From assembly GCA_001630475.1 (NCBI GenBank), contig KV419410.1:524621-588620 (forward strand): 64,000 nucleotides of DNA. The letters are read 5' to 3'. Below, piece by piece: positions 45,330-57,236 of the stretch. The translations under genes were made by a program, and so were the position numbers. This DNA comes from Sistotremastrum niveocremeum HHB9708 (Eukaryota > Basidiomycota > Agaricomycetes > Sistotremastrales > Sistotremastraceae). Positions within the stretch are counted from its first letter, which is position 1. Each line of letters opens with the position of its first letter. The notes under the pieces were generated by a model that worked only from the letters and a program-made list of their open reading frames with translations, was not told the DNA's origin and did no database searches.

Positions 45330-46472
45330 GGTATGAAAAATGTCGGAGAGGTCAGATGAACTACGGGACTTCAATGGAGGTGCATTCCCATTTTATACCA
45401 TGGAGCGGGTGCACAAATTGCGGGTTGTCCGAGAGTGTCTCGGACTCTCGGAGCAGGAGATGAGACAAATGTGACGGATAAGATTTTTTGAACCTGCAGG
45501 TGAGCGGCACAATGGAGGGCGATTGTGCCGAGATCCCAGCCTTCATGAAGAGGCTAAACCAAATGTGGAATTAGGATAGACCCGACGGCGGCAGAATGAA
45601 ACATTGAAGGTCAGGTCTGATAGCCCCGAATGCTGCAGCGGGAGAAATTTAAGACATCGGAGTCCCGTACGAAAATCACGACATCATCGTGACAATGGTC
45701 GTCGATGCCATGGTATCGCTCCAAAAATTCTAGCGTATAGGTTTCATGATAAGAAGTCTTTGGGAAGACGACGCTCATCTCAACTCGAGACATTCGCCGT
45801 TCGATAACGGCGAAAGTGTCAATGGTTGACAGTTATCAAGAGCAGAATTGTCAACAAAGATGGCGTCCAGAGAGCTATAAATTGCTGTTCAGGAGACACC
45901 TAGAAGAAAGGTTTAAAGGTGGAGACGAACCAGTGTGTTGGATGCCGAACGGCGTGGGGCATCGAATGTCGGAATCGATCAGAATAGACTCAGCCAATGG
46001 CGAGCAGGACATGACACGCTCAAAGACGCTGGGATCGCCAGAACATGGCTCGAGGGCACACATGATGATGGAAGAACTGAAAGCAATGGCGCTTGAAAGA
46101 ATGCTGGCAAGCGCGGCGAGACATTTCACCCCGACTGAGCCTATATTTGCTATTTACGTGAGGGTCAAGCTAACGGCCTGAGAGTCTCTGAAGTGTAGCA
46201 GACGTTGATGCGTTGTCGTTCTCAGGGAGCGGGACACTGTCATGCCGCCTTCCCGTCGACAGCGAGCGCGTTGCGTGACGAAAGTTGAGTTTCCTATTTG
46301 GGAACGTTGTGTTCACTGCCGCCATCGCTCTTCGTAATCACTCTTGCCTGCGCTCTCTAGCTGGTCTTTGAGTCCATTTACTTGCCTTATTGGAGTGGTA
46401 CATTCTGAAGAGAGAACCACCGTCCAGCCTGAGTGTTGGAGGTACCAATAGAACGACGAGTATCGTGCCATC
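45330..46472. other. Intergenic region with one doubtful small frame
   Basis: About 1.14 kb between the oxalate decarboxylase and SAM-domain gene starts, so both promoters lie here. A 120-codon frame with ATG at 45822 ends at 46181 (MVDSYQEQNCQQRWRPESYK at its start). It has no recognisable motif and no intron support, so it is listed here and not as a gene. Confidence 0.4.
45391..45397 (-). promoter_or_regulatory. TATA box candidate of the oxalate decarboxylase gene
   Basis: Read on the minus strand the sequence is TATAAAA, about 62 bp upstream of the start codon at 45329. Distance and sequence suit a TATA element of an inducible gene. Transcription starts are unknown. Confidence 0.45.
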
Positions 46473-48544
46473 ATGTCACATCTAGCAGCCTCCGACGCCG
46501 AAAGTGCTATTCGCAAGACCCCAACCAAGATTCCTTCCAGCTCGTCATCGTATTCAACTTCGAGAAACTCCCAGTACGGCTCACTCAGCCGAACTTCGAC
46601 TTCATCAATCACCTCTGCCGACTCACTCGGCCATGAGCATCATCTCAAAAAGCAACCATCCTTCGACTCATCTACGAGATCACCTTCTCGCACTTCGACT
46701 CATCAACGCAGTACATTGCCCCCTAAGTCGCCACGTCACAAGACTCCTGTCAATAGTCCATCGAAACAACTCCCCACTCCATCCAAACCTGACGCGAGCC
46801 AGGCATTGTCTCCTGTTCGGGCAAAAACCAATGATGCTCATCGTGCAGCCAAGGTGGGTCTACATTATTAAACTCACTGCTTGAGGATATCGATCTTTGT
46901 CCCTATAAGACCTACAAGAACTGGACCCCAGACCATCTATCAGCCTACATAAGATCGAGCGCTGGTTTTGATTCTAATGACTTTGGGGGGTCTTCGGATG
47001 AAGTCATTCGTGCCACTGCTTCTTGGGTCACTGAACAGAACCTTGGAGGACGTGCCTTCTTGCAGTTGACAGAGGAAGATCTTGATGAGTGAATAAATTA
47101 AATTCTAAACTAGAATGCGATACTGAAAATGCGCAGGTTGGATGTGCCGGCTGCTTGGAGGAATGTCCTATTTTCAACCTGGCAAGAACTGCGGGAAGAT
47201 GCCAAACAGGACCGTGCATCGTCTCCAAGCAAGGTCCGACCAGCCTCAAGACGTCTACCATGGAATCTCCCATCCAAGTCTGTAGCAGACAAACAAGGGA
47301 CGCCTGCATCGATTCCTGAAGTCCCTCCTGTGGAATCTACCAACATTACACCCGAGGCGCAGACCCCGGGAGTGGCGGAAAAGCAGTCCGTCCAGGATCT
47401 TTCTGCCGTTCCGCCACAGGATACTCCAGAGAGCGTACCGTCTGATGCCGTCCCATTGGACCCAGGCGCCGAACCTTCCATTGAAGCATCCCCTCTCGCG
47501 CCCAGCGTGGAATTCGGTGCACCCAACACCATGCTTACCGAGACGACCGTCCCGTTCTCGGTAGTCCAGACAGGGTCTGATATTGAGGAACCAACTCCTA
47601 TGTCTGAAAATACACTCAGCGTAACGTCAACGGAGGACACAAATTTAGCACCAGATACGTCTGCAGAAGATCCACCAACATTGGATCAATCTGCGTCTGA
47701 AGAGGGTCTAATTGTGCAACCTCCTATTGGTGCCACCACCGTTCCTGCATTCGAACACGTCGACGTACCAGAACCCTCAGTCAGCGACGCTTCTGAGGAG
47801 GAACCCAGTCCTGCGCCGATAGTCGACGTCGTAGAACACGAAGTTTCGGAGGAGCTTACGACTCCAATAGCTGAAGCGACTATCTCTCCTCCCGAGGCGG
47901 AGAGCCTTACGATTGCAGAAGATCCTGTCATCGAAGCTGATTCCGCACCAATCCCAGAACCCGAATTTGTTATCTTGCCCACAACTACCATACTTCCTTC
48001 AGAGGAAGTAGTTTCTCTGCCATCGGCGCAGGATAACACACAGACTGTTGATTCCACGGAACTGCTGGAGAATGACGTACCTCAGGTCACGCTTTCCGTT
48101 CCTCCCGAGTTGGCTTCCGAGGAGCCTGAGCCTGAGAAGGACGACCTGCTGGAGGAACCTGAGACACAGAAGGAGAACGCCGATCTCCCATATCCTTCTG
48201 ATAATACACACGCAGAGCCGGCTCCCAGCCCGACCGTCGACGTTGATACGCTGGACCGTATCAAACGCTTAGAAGAGCGTATTGTCGAGCTAGAAGCTCT
48301 TTTACGTGGATCGGAAAGGACCATAGAAACTATGAGAGAGGAAGTCCGAGCTGTAGGTGATCACCTTGTGCAGCAGGCCCAACGCACCATACAGCATACT
48401 CGAGATCTTTCCGCCGTGTTGGATAATATGTCGGGGATCTCAAGGAGTATCAAAGCCGTTGGCCTCGCGCAGCTGATCCCGCTGGTCATATATTCATCTT
48501 TTGGCTTCTATGCTCTTCTACGAACAGTCAGGGCTTCAAGATAA
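46473..48544 (+). CDS. SAM-domain protein with coiled coil and C-terminal membrane anchor
   Basis: Three exons, 46473-46853, 46910-47088 and 47137-48544, join in phase and give about 655 residues. The N-terminal region is Ser/Thr/Pro-rich and disordered. A SAM-like helical domain spans the first two introns: NWTPDHLSAYIRSSAGFD, NLGGRAFLQLTEEDLDELDV and WRNVLFSTWQELRED. A long acidic Pro/Glu/Thr-rich region follows, low in complexity. Near the end is a coiled coil (RIKRLEERIVELEALLRGSE), and the last 30 residues hold one hydrophobic segment (LAQLIPLVIYSSFGFYALLR) right before the stop, as in tail-anchored proteins. It may tether a SAM-based assembly to an organelle; which one is unknown. I do not know a named homologue. 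Confidence 0.7.
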
Positions 48545-51500
48545 GCTTCGGACAGCACAAAAGAGTGGGTTTAATTTGGGGATTTTGAGAGGTCCGGAGG
48601 AAGAATGAAAATGCTTCAGAGGTTATCGAATCAAGTGTACACTATAACATTAGACATTTTCCGTTGTATCAATACGAGAATTCGAACCCAACACGTGTGG
48701 GAGGGAAAGCAAGCTGAACGCCGAAACTAAATTCTAAGCGCCTATTGCTCGGGTTCGGCGCTTCCGCACGCTCGTGTGCTTGTTCTGGGAGAAATGTTTG
48801 GCACAGGCTTATAGCCTCTTGGCTTGAAAAAGCATGATGCCAAGGCCTTCACGCACCTTAAATGACTTACTTCTGCAATAAGTCGAGTCGTCAAACAACC
48901 CTGCACGTCTGAGTCGATCTTTTTCGTGTCGGTGAACTCCCGCTGGGTTTATTATCTCTGACCGTGTCGCAGGTCGTTATCCCAGAGGGTGATATGTTCC
49001 TCCTATCTCACCTCTTCTCGACCCAAGTGCTGCATGCTGCATAGAACCCTTTCATGCAGTATCAAACCCGACATTGAAGGAACTAAAACCTCGATACTGG
49101 TCTTTCACGAAAGGGCGCAGCGGTTAGGCGATCAACCGGAATCACCCATTCGTTTTCCAAATTCTAAAGCAATGCGTTGATCCGCGGAATTCTCATGATC
49201 GAGAAATTTGAAGACATTTCTCATGTATAGCTTCTTTGCACGCTATCAGTCAACGCCTGGGAGCCTTGCTTATAGCCTAAACAAGCTTGCTCCGACCGAT
49301 CCAGGTGAAAGCAGGCGTACAGCCTGAAGTGCAGCTCCTTATGGTTATTTATTCACTTTCAGAGGTTTCAACCTGAATATCGTGGAGGTATGTCGTCATT
49401 AGGCGTCTCAGAACCTGATCCTCGATTGTGCATTAGGTGGTCCTGGATTGGGGGACTAGCAAACGCCTGTCGGACGGTGAAAACCGAACCCTCGATATAC
49501 AATGTTGAAGTTATATAACATCATGCATCGTGCAGATCTACGCAAGTCTTGCGCGAGACCCCATTGCGCTTCTGTGCCTTTCGTTAGCACACTCTCTCGT
49601 ACGTTCCCCAGACTATCTACCGTCCCCCATTTTCTTACCAACCTACATCCCAGGCTTGTTGTGACTGGCCTTAGACAGACCCTTGTACCCTCAATGGCAG
49701 TTATCGTCCAGTAAGCCTCGCTTTCTAGTACACCAATACCGCATATAGTCCGACGCGTTTTTTCCAGCATCGATAGGGACCGCCGCGTCATCTGATCAAA
49801 CACATGTAGGTTCGTCATAGACGTCTGTCAGTGCGAACCCTTTGGACCCAGGTATGATGAGGTGTCGCCCTCAATTGAGTGATCCTAACCGTTACCTTGA
49901 AGGCGCCGTGAAATCAGACGCGGTATAGGCAGCAGCTATTCTATAGCTGAGCATTTAATGCCATTCGCGATGGCGGCTCAAGAAACTTCGCAACGTGACT
50001 GGTCGTAGCACGCATGTCGCCACGACTGCTTTGGAATAGATCATAGTTCAATTCTATTCATAGGTATAGGTACGTTACTCTCCGAAAACACCTTGAATGG
50101 CTCACTTGAGCTCACATGATCAGCGAAGACCCAAGTGGCCGCCGTTGCCGGCACTCTCCTAGCGTCTACGTCTGCCTCGGGATATGCGCGTGCGTTCTCA
50201 CACTATCATTGCCGGTCCCGATTGAAACGAATGAGCTCACAGCGGCCTGCGATCTAATGTATTCATTGGACCGTAATTTGGCATCTTCTTCATTCATTGT
50301 TCTCGACGAGTGACGTCCCTGTGCCTTGCATCAAGGCGCTACTTCAGATTGTCGAAAACCTTGTCCATTCTGCTTTCACAGCATCGTCATCTCTGATCAA
50401 GGGCTGTCCATGGTTCTTTCCACCTGTTCTCGATTACACCAACCCTAGATGAAGGAGCTGTGTCCCGTGGTCAGCTTTCCGCGAACAAAGTCGTCTTCAT
50501 TCCAGGAACGTGGCGAGATCGCCGGAGCCCTCAAGAAACGGCGGCTTAGGGCATCTTCTGATAAGGTTCCCCCATCACTTCTTCCTTACCAACGCAAAAG
50601 CAAGTCCTCGGCAACAAAAGGCTCCGTAAACGTCAATTTTGACGACATGGAGCAGCGCCAACCTATTTTTTGTGCAGGGTGTCGTCTCGCTTGCGCGCCT
50701 GAGAAGGATCTACATCTTAGCGAACCAATGGAATCTCGTGGAGCGTACTTCTATGCGCGACTGTAAAGCTCTGTGTTGGCATGAATGCTTCGAAATGGGG
50801 TCTTGCATCTCTGGCTTTTCCACACTTACTGCGAGCTTTCTCAGGTACGTTCGCCAATATCAAAGCATGCGATTTTAAGGGTACAGCGACTCTCATCTGC
50901 AGCTGCGACCCTTTCTTATCGTTCCGTAAGTGCATGTTTGGCAGAATGACATCATGGGCACGACATGAAGACGGCGTACCAAGGCACTATCTGTGGATGG
51001 TCAGTTCATTGGACTTCGGAATTTTATTTTCTTTATCTCGCTCGAAGCCTGTTCGAATGACGGCGAAACCAAGACGGTGCTGCATATACGATAGCGACAC
51101 GCGACGAAAATACAGAAGGCAATGTAGCCAAAGCAGGGTCTTTGCAGAATGCATCAGAAGACGGAGATGAAGAAGCGTTGGATTACGTGCAATGACGCTC
51201 GTCGATCGCGATCGTTTGTTTGATCGAAACGGAGGCTCGGAGATTTGTTGCATACACTATTCCAAATCCAAACATGCGCTCGTCGTTCATTCATTGTGCT
51301 CCAACCCGTTCCTGCAAATGGAGTATCCGTCGCATCGCTATCCCCAACCATCGCACGGCTCGGAGTTCAGATTGGTAGCCGCATCGCCGCAGTCAGTCTA
51401 CTGCATGTCCCATCGAATTATCGGTATGAGTATTCGTACTTTAGTCTTTATGCTATGATACAAGTCGGGTAACGGTTCTCGTCGATTTTGAAAGGCGATC

Positions 51501-51628
51501 GTACGCAAAATGATACAGTGGATGTCGGATTTTAAGCACTTACGATGATGTAGTGGCGTGGTGGATATGAAAGCGAACAAGAAACAAAAAGAAAAGAAGA
51601 AGAGAAACAATAAGCTAAGAAATGCATT
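48545..51628. other. Long gene-poor stretch
   Basis: About 3.1 kb without a gene that can be supported. Short frames exist on both strands, the longest starting with ATG being 50449-50766 (105 codons, no motif). A B-box-like GGTTCGAATTC at about 48675 on the minus strand does not fold into a tRNA. No repeat unit was found inside the stretch. Confidence 0.45.
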
Positions 51629-53755
51629 TTATCGTTGCATTGTGGCCATCGGAATTGGCAATTGAGCCTGCAAAACCTCCCTCCTGAGGCCGTCCGCGGG
51701 ATGTCCATTCGACTGCCCATCAGAACCCGACGAAGTCGACGGAGGTCTGGAATGTGCCGATCGATGGACGCTATGAGAAGTAGACGGACGCGACGAAATT
51801 GATGGGGAACGAGAGCTATAAGCTTCGTCGTCTGTTCCCCCGAGTGCGCTGCCTCCGTAATCGTCGTTTGGTCGGAAATGTTTTTGACTCTGCTGCTCCA
51901 GCACCGTAGAAGCGTTACGCTTGGGCTGGGGGCGATGGAGAGGAGATTGCGTCTGAACTGGCGAGCCACCAGAAGCCGCAGACGCTCCAGAAATACCTCG
52001 ATGATGAGTGTAATTTCCTTGCACACGACTAGGGCCTGCAGAGGGAACGTGCCGGGGATTCGGAAGATACAGACGGTCAGGGACATTTCGACTACCTGAA
52101 GTGCCAGAAATACCTTGAGCGTATCCATAATTCGCGGATTGCGGAGGCTGCTGCAAGTGCGCAAGACCACTCTGCGGTGCTGGCAGGCTCCCTCGCCTTT
52201 GCCCAATGCTACTGCTGCTACTGTCCAACGGCTTCATCCTCTTGGGAGGTGATAAATTCAAAACAGGAGCCTTTCGGGCGAGAACGGCTTGCTCGTAAGC
52301 GCGCAACTCCTCGGGATTATTGTACGCCTGTCGGGGGTGAAATTGAGCCGGGGGAATCTGCGAATGATTCTGATGATTTTGAGTTTGTTGATTTCCATGC
52401 GCCGCGTAATGCATAGACTGCGACATGGGATTTCCGACTTCGTGAGGAGGCGTCTTGATGGCGGGCAATGATGCGACGCGCGATAAACCTCTGCGAGGCG
52501 GGGAGGGGCGGCCTGTCGCATTACTGGTTCCGGCCGACAACTGGTCGAATGGATATTGGTTTCCAGAGTTCCTGCCATTCGCCATGGGCGTCGCACTGCT
52601 CGGAGTCTTCATGAACGTGTTCCAAAAGGAACGCAGCTCGGCATAGTCTTGGTCTCGCCAGGCTGAAGGAGTAAGGCTGGGAGTAAGACCCGTCGAGCCT
52701 GTCTGAAATTGAGGCGGCTGGTGCTGCTGATTGGGCAGTAGAGGCGGGAGCTGGTGAAGCCCTTGACCTGGCTGGTGATTGTCAAAGAATGCCGATTGTT
52801 CCGGTAGTCCTGCTAGTACGGCCGGGTCATCCAGAGACATGAGTCCAAATGCGGAAGAGAAGCCACCTTCTCCAACGGGCATGTGATCGTTGTACAGAGT
52901 TTGAGGAAGCACCATGGATTGCGGGGGCAGCGAAGCTTCTGGCAACAAGGAACTGTAATGGGAACCGGGAAGATGGTGCGTTGAAGAGTTTGCGGAGGAG
53001 GAATTGTCAGAGTCTGCCGGATGAGTGAAGACATCACTCAACAAATTAGGTGGCAAATTATTATAGGGGAGTGTATTCGCGCCGTAAAACTGCTGCGTCT
53101 TTCCTCCTCCTGGGTTCATGAGGTCATAGAAGTTGTTGTTTGGGGGCCGTCGCATGAAATCTGACTGCGAAAGGGTCAAATTTGGGGGCGAATTGTCGAC
53201 TGATGGCGCGGTGCTCGATGACAGAGTCAAGGAGGGTGCGTGGGGTGATTCGCTGAGGGAGGCTGGGTGATAGGGATAGAGTGTATCGGGAGGGGCCATG
53301 GATGGCACTTGCTGCTGCTGAATTGGCTGGCCATAAGTGCAGGTGATGCCTTTTGTCGCGCATTTAGCTAGTGAAAGTGAGAAGGAAATTGGATTTGAGT
53401 AAGAAAAAAAGGATTATACGTACTACAGGGCGCTCCCGAATTGCACTGCACTTTTGCATGGGCGCACTGATCGCACTGGGGTTTCGGCTTGTTCTGAGCT
53501 CGACGACGCGACTGGGTTGGTGCGCCAGTCTTTTGAGAAGAGTGGCACTTGTTGACGTGTCTGGAGAGCAAGTCGCTCCGCGCGAACTGATCACCGCAAT
53601 GCTGGCACTTGTAGGGCCTGTCGCCGGTGTCTGCGGGATGTGAGCGACGGCGAGCACGACAATGAGAACGACGTACGAGAGCGCATATGACGGGCGACAT
53701 GTTGAGGACGAGTAAAGGTGGACTGGCAGACGGGACACTTGTGATCGCCGGCCAT
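51629..53755 (-). CDS. Transcription factor with C2H2 fingers and a Zn2Cys6 cluster
   Basis: A nuclear DNA-binding regulator with two kinds of zinc domain. Exon 1 starts MAGDHKCPVCQSTFTRP and contains a first C2H2 finger completed across an intron (HVARHMRS/HTGDRPYKC). The second finger is CQHCGDQFARSDLLSRHVNK. A basic linker (SRRRAQNKPK) leads to a fungal-type binuclear cluster that is again completed across an intron: CDQCAHAKVQCNSGAPC, then TKCATKGITC. The six Cys have the perfect spacing C-x2-C-x6-C-x5-C-x2-C-x6-C. The last exon codes for about 560 residues rich in Ser, Pro, Gln and Asn without a fungal transcription factor middle homology region that I can see. Targets are unknown. Confidence 0.85.
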
Positions 53756-54862
53756 TGGAGTCGAGTGGAGGGGGAGGAGTCGAACGCAAAGGAGCAATCC
53801 CGAGCTATTATGCTTCTCTGCGCTGACGTCATCCAAATCAGTGATGTCATCTCTTCTTCGCTAACTCCGCCGACGAAACCACTTTGTTGCCGGGTCAACC
53901 CGGCGGCCAATTAATCCGCGATCCTCCGCGCCGAGATCCGGATATCCCATATAAGGCAACCAGCTCATCCCGATTAAGCTTTGGCTCAAGCCGTGCCATG
54001 ACAACGACTGATGCTCTTGCCGGCGTTCTCTGCTCAGTCAGTGTCTTCTGCTCTTCAGCCTCGTGTCGTCCATCTCTTCGCTCTGCTCTCCCACTGGATC
54101 GTAGATCTGCGCATAGCACCTTGCCTTAACCGTCCAAAGATCGCGATAATGCTGTAAACTCGAGTTATTAAAAAGGGTCTCATCAGCAGCTGTCACCGTT
54201 AGATGCACTCTACATGCTTGTCGGGTCCCCAAATCTCCCTTTCTATTTGTTTCTAAAAGTCCCAAAGCATCAAATTTCGCTACACAAGACGTTGGACGAT
54301 CAGCGAGTTCTTACCGCAGTCGTCGTGGCAGAAATGGTTTCATGACGAAACCGAGCGTTCGGCCACTCTGGCGAAGGTGCGATAACGGCCCGTGTCTGTT
54401 CTTGCGACACCTTGGCAAGAAAACTGCACCCCCAATGCTTACACGTTCCAAATTCTATCGTGCTTCTTTCAGATCCTTCGCATTGTATTCCTAGATTTCA
54501 TATAGCGAGCAAGGCGAGCAAAGAGTACGAGAAGTTTCCAATCGGCCGAATGAGACCAAAGCAACACACTCGTTGTGCGGTGTGCCCGCTTTGTCAAGTT
54601 AGCTGTATGTGCGGGACTTCCCGAGCGTCAAGCCGTGCTTATCATTCTCAGATGCACATTAAAAATAGCAAAGAATTCACTAGACAGAAAAGATCGTCTG
54701 CGATAGGAAAAAACAAGTCTACAGAAAGATGTCCATGTGTGTCCCGGAAATCCGAGACGGTCTGTTTGAAGATCTTGCTTTTCATCTCCGTAAAGCCCGA
54801 AGTTTGACTTTACCGGCAAGTCCCGGAAATCTGTACAGTCGTCCGCCCTCATCCACAACATC
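53756..54862. promoter_or_regulatory. Divergent intergenic region, zinc-finger regulator and RPS21
   Basis: About 1.1 kb between divergent starts. It should contain a strong ribosomal protein promoter on the right and the regulator's promoter on the left. No open frame has coding character. Confidence 0.4.
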
Positions 54863-55282
54863 ATGGAAAACGATTCAGTGAGTCCTCGTTGCTGCACACA
54901 ATGCTGACACTTGCTGATTCATGAACAGGGTGTCCTCGTCGATCTCTACGTTCCCCGCAAATGCGCAGCTACCAGTATGCCTTGAGAATTAAGTCGGATC
55001 GCCTCAAAGCTAATACAGCTAAATTTCCTAGACCGATTGATCACCTCAAAGGACCACGCATCAGTCCAGATCTCCGTCGTTGACGTTGACGCCGATGGAA
55101 AAGCCCTCCCTACCTCAACCACCTTCGCCCTGTGCGGCCAGGTCCGAGCTGATGCTGAGAGCGACGATTCTCTTAACCGTCTTGCCACCAAGGCTGGATG
55201 TGAGTTTTACTTCACTCCTAATGCACAAGACGCTGATTTGATTCGTGTAGTATTGAGGAATGTCTGGAGTTACCAAAAGTAG
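54863..55282 (+). CDS. RPS21: 40S ribosomal protein S21 (eS21)
   Basis: A small subunit ribosomal protein needed for late 18S rRNA processing. Four short exons give 86-88 residues, the family's usual size: MENDS, then GVLVDLYVPRKCAATN, RLITSKDHASVQISVVDVD, FALCGQVRADAESDDSLNRL, and after the last intron LLRNVWSYQK and the stop at 55282. The first intron follows only 15 coding bases, as is common in fungal ribosomal protein genes. All joins are GT-AG and restore the conserved sequence. Confidence 0.95.
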
Positions 55283-55662
55283 ACCATGTATCGCTCTTTT
55301 CCATAATTCTATCCTGGCTTCTCCTCATATGCCTTCAATCGCATTTGCTCCATCACACGCTACCTGATCCCTCTGCTGTCCCATTCTACCTCTTCCGAAC
55401 ACGATATCTTGGCGATCCGACTGAGTATCGAGACATGGCCTGAAATATGCATCTGAATTTTCGCCGAAAGATTGAAATGAATATTCAGTCCACCATGCAC
55501 CTTGCAATACGTGAACTCATATGAGGCATCAACCCCGCAAGACACAGAAATGCATGTGTACGAATCAAAATTTGAGTTAGATTGGCGAAATATGAGGTAT
55601 TATACAGTGATATGGTGTTACACCCGTCCCTCCAGTTTGAAATTCTAGTAGCGCAAATATCC
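55283..55662. other. Convergent intergenic region
   Basis: 380 bp between the stop codons of RPS21 and urate oxidase. It contains the 3' ends; nothing else was recognised. Confidence 0.4.
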
Positions 55663-56942
55663 CTACGCCGTCCTGGTCACAGTAGAAGTGATATATCCGC
55701 TGAAATAATGAGCATGAGCACGAAACATCCTGCTTCAATATGAGTGAATACGAACCTGGGAGCTGCCACCGGTCCGAACACCTCTGCTTCGGATCTGCAA
55801 TGCTTCGTCAGTGTCAGTCCGAAGGATTTATAGGAGAGGGGCGTACGGCTTCATGTTTTCGATTCCGATATAGGCCATGTTGACTGGGATGTAGTGCTTG
55901 TTGGGGAGTTTATAGCTGATAGAGTGGATTGAAGGATTCTCCGCGATAATCTTCTGAGACATTTTGTAGACCGTTGCCTGTAAGCAGACGAGTTAGAGAC
56001 TGATAATAGACGAAGGTAACCTTGCAGACTGACCTGAACGCTTGCGCTCTCGTCGGTGGCAAACACTTCAAGGGTGTTCTTTACGACGCTCGCAGCGGCA
56101 TCTACGAATTTCAATTTGCCTTCCAGAGTACCGATTTCTTCCTTCTTCACAGGGAAAGGAGGGAAATCATAGCTGCAATCCACTGAAGTGGAGAAAATAC
56201 GATCATCGACCGGGACGAGGGTCGTGTGCTCGTCCTTCAAGAAGTTCTCGAAAGCGGATCCAGTAGATTTCAGCACTAATAACAGTCAATCGGATGCCAA
56301 TCATTGAAGATATGGGAATCCGACCTAATAGCTCCTTAATTCCAGATTTCACGGTTGCGACCAAAGCGTCTTTGCCCTTGGTAGCATCGACCTCAACATT
56401 GACGATCACTTTCTCGTCACCGTCCCGAGTAAAGCTGTGGGGATGAGGCTTTCCGTCCACGACGATACGAGACCATTTGAGCTTCTCGATATCCACGAAG
56501 GCTTTGTGGATATGAGGATATTTAGTGACGAAATAGGTGGCTATCTCGATAGCGAAAAGTTCGGGGTGGAGTACGTGGATCGAAGTTTTGGCGAGCCCTG
56601 GAGCGCGATAAGCAAGTTTCGCAATCGTGCAACACTGTCTACTCACAATAAATGATGTTCTTGACTGAAACAAACGGTTAGACTGGTAAGGAGTGGATAA
56701 TATAGGAGAGCTCACTAGAGTCTGTGGCTACGACAACGCTGTTGTCTGCCTGGGTATAACTGATAACAGATTCAGGGCCGTCTGAGATAAAGCAGATAGA
56801 CAAGACGCTACCTGGTCTCCAGGTCACCCTCTAGAAGTGCTCTCACGTTGTATTCAGCGACGGTATGGACGCCATTGTCTTTGACAATGCGAAAGACGCG
56901 CACAAGATCTTTTCCGTAGCGAGCTGCGGTGAGAGTAGACAT
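55663..56942 (-). CDS. Urate oxidase (uricase)
   Basis: Oxidises uric acid to 5-hydroxyisourate in purine breakdown. It starts MSTLTAARYGKDLVRVFRI with the catalytic Lys region, and YTQADNSVVVATDS carries the Thr of the active site. Then come LAKTSIHVLHPELFAIEIATY, GSAFENFLKDEHTTLVPVDD with the substrate-binding Phe, RIFSTSVDCSYDF, and SISYKLPNKHYIPVNMAYIG near the end. Several introns, all GT-AG. The C-terminus reads GYITSTVTRTA, then stop. Most fungal uricases end in a peroxisomal SKL-like tripeptide; here none is visible in the model, so location may be cytosolic unless a different last exon is used. Length is otherwise normal, about 300 residues. Confidence 0.92.
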
Positions 56943-57236
56943 GTCGAGGGGTGATGGAGAGAGTGGATTGCGCTAAGCATTATATATCTCTCACTCGGCT
57001 GATAAGATAGTGACTTTGGGAGTGTGCTTGCGCCCTAGAACGGAAAAGGGAATGTTACCCGAGATCATTCGGATTGAGCTAGGATACTTTGAATGATCCG
57101 GATTATGTGAGATTATGGCCAGATCGAGCTGGGATCATGCCTGGATCGTATCTGACTCATGATGTTCCTTTTTAGGAGACAAAGCCGCGGTGACGTCAAC
57201 GATTTGTCCCCTCTCTTATAGGGAAACTCGTCGTCG
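56943..57236. promoter_or_regulatory. Divergent promoter region, urate oxidase and SLM1
   Basis: 294 bp between divergent start codons. No clear element was assigned. Confidence 0.4.

Noticed and set aside
48660-48760. Possible tRNA on the minus strand with a GGTTCGAATTC box
   Set aside because: The T stem does not pair well and no acceptor stem or A box lies at the right distance.
50449-50766. 105-codon frame in the gene-poor stretch
   Set aside because: It has an ATG but no motif, no splice partners and ordinary random-like composition.
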